DNA of 7,263 nt, from contig JAGDMV010000090.1 in assembly GCA_017860675.1 (NCBI GenBank), positions 1-7,263 of the forward strand, written 5' to 3'. The translations under genes were made by a program, and so were the position numbers. Positions 6,482-7,263 of the stretch are shown here, piece after piece; the first letter of the stretch is position 1, and each line of letters starts with the position of its first letter. The stretch comes from Chloroflexota bacterium. Its GTDB lineage: Bacteria; Chloroflexota; Limnocylindria; Limnocylindrales; CSP1-4. The notes beneath the pieces are model-generated. The model was not told the DNA's origin and searched no databases. It saw nothing but the letters and a program-made list of their open reading frames with translations.

Positions 6482-7263
6482 TCACCGGGAGGTGCGCCCG
6501 GCGAGCTCGACGAGCCGGCCGACCCGGTAGCCGGCCTCCGAGGCGTCCGCCGCGAGCCCGACCGCGAGCCGCCACGCCTCGACGAGGGCGCGCATGCCGG
6601 GTGCGTCCGGGTCGGATGTGTCGGCGTCGCCGGCCACCCCCACGACCACCGCCATCCAGCCGAGCGCCTCCCCGAATGCCTCGCGGTTGATGTAGGCCAC
6701 CCCTTCGTAGCGGTTGACACCCAGCCAGCGAGCGAGCTCCTCGTCCGCGAACCAGGCCCGGACGAGGCGTCCCGGACGCTCGGCCTCCGGGGCCGCGAGC
6801 GCCGCCTCGCCGGGACGCGCGAGCAGGTGACGCACGGTCTCGACCGACCACCATGCAGCCGCCTCGTCCAACCCCAGACCGCGGGCCGCGTCGGCGAATG
6901 GCCGGGCGAGGTTGAGGCGGTCGAACCAGCCGTGCCCTCGATCGGCGTCGGGCGCGAGCACCCCGGCCATCGCGTCCGCCGCGAGCCAGCCCAGCAGCGC
7001 CGCCCACGTCGCCGGGCGGGGCGGCAGCGCCGCCGCCACGAAGGCGGCCGCGGCCGCCTGGTCATCCGTTATCCGATCCGAGCCGGGCGAGGGCGTGGAT
7101 GCGGCGCCCCCCGTGTCCTCGCCTGCGCCGGTGTCGCCGGTTTCGTTCGCCCTGCCGATGCGGCCCGCCTCGCCGGCTGTCTCCGTCTCCTCGCGCAACG
7201 CTGCGGGCCGCGGCCCGCCCTCGATCACCGGCCCAACCGACAGCCGCACCGCCGCCGCAAGCC
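6482..7263 (-). CDS. Unrecognised Ala-rich helical protein, probably 5' partial
   Basis: The frame stays open to the window edge. A GTG at 7249 gives 255 residues, but codons upstream of it remain open, so the true start may lie outside. Counting from that GTG, residues about 15-60 are a low-complexity Glu/Thr/Gly/Ala linker (probably disordered). Residues 60-250 are strongly helical and rich in Ala and Trp, with no signal peptide or membrane helix. The most distinctive segment is WLGVNRYEGVAYINREAF at 175-192, followed by GEALGWMAVVVGVAG. From memory it resembles helical C-terminal appendages of some bacterial alpha-amylase-family proteins. That is a weak recollection, not an assignment. A linker followed by a helical domain fits the C-terminal part of a larger protein. 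It lies just upstream of the DDAH-like gene on the same strand, so co-transcription is likely. Coding is supported by frame-consistent GC-rich third positions and gene packing. Confidence 0.6.
   Translation of the reverse strand, partial: LAAAVRLSVGPVIEGGPRPAALREETETAGEAGRIGRANETGDTGAGEDTGGAASTPSPGSDRITDDQAAAAAFVAAALPPRPATWAALLGWLAADAMAGVLAPDADRGHGWFDRLNLARPFADAARGLGLDEAAAWWSVETVRHLLARPGEAALAAPEAERPGRLVRAWFADEELARWLGVNRYEGVAYINREAFGEALGWMAVVVGVAGDADTSDPDAPGMRALVEAWRLAVGLAADASEAGYRVGRLVELAGRTSR

Noticed and set aside
5592..7007. 471-codon version of the DDAH-like gene
   Set aside because: The extra 5' part runs out of frame through the upstream helical-protein gene and is Arg/Gly-rich. The enzyme begins at 6425 or at most 6485.

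Overview
The window is very GC-rich (roughly 70% by eye), densely coded and free of tRNA, rRNA, CRISPR or insertion-sequence signals. The gene families, the Gly/Ala/Arg-biased codons and the leaderless-looking promoter suggest a high-GC bacterium. Chloroflexota (Limnocylindria-like) or Actinobacteria fit best, but no marker gene here settles it.

Layout from left to right. (1) Nucleotides 1-1683, plus strand: the 3' part of a secreted GH18-type glycoside hydrolase of the YaaH/spore-germination style. It has a Pro/Ser linker at the window edge and two beta-sandwich-like regions after the barrel. (2) Nucleotides 1706-2767, minus strand, convergent with it: a full-length Ada-type protein combining a methylphosphotriester sensor, AraC HTH and O6-alkylguanine-DNA alkyltransferase. 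(3) A divergent control region of about 100 bp (2768-2867) with a perfect 13-bp palindrome and a TACAGT -10-like element just upstream of ada. (4) Nucleotides 2868-4955, plus strand: an exported zinc-metallopeptidase-like protein with an M1-like HELSH motif and a C-terminal membrane anchor. (5) Nucleotides 4956-5098: a non-coding or small-ORF gap between convergent genes. (6) Nucleotides 5099-7263, minus strand: three co-directional genes, read right to left. These are an unrecognised Ala-rich helical protein running off the right edge, a DDAH/arginine-deiminase-fold guanidino hydrolase, and a DUF4332 helix-hairpin-helix protein with a strong Shine-Dalgarno.

The genes do not form one obvious pathway. 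The left half pairs two exported or envelope proteins with a DNA-alkylation repair gene between them. The right half is a probable short transcription unit of cytoplasmic proteins. I see no clear new multi-gene system. The points most worth a second look are the shortened zinc-ligand spacing in the anchored peptidase-like protein, the palindrome in the ada divergent promoter region, the non-canonical substrate-pocket residue in the DDAH-like enzyme, the 50-codon ORF between the convergent genes, and the unassigned helical protein at the right edge.
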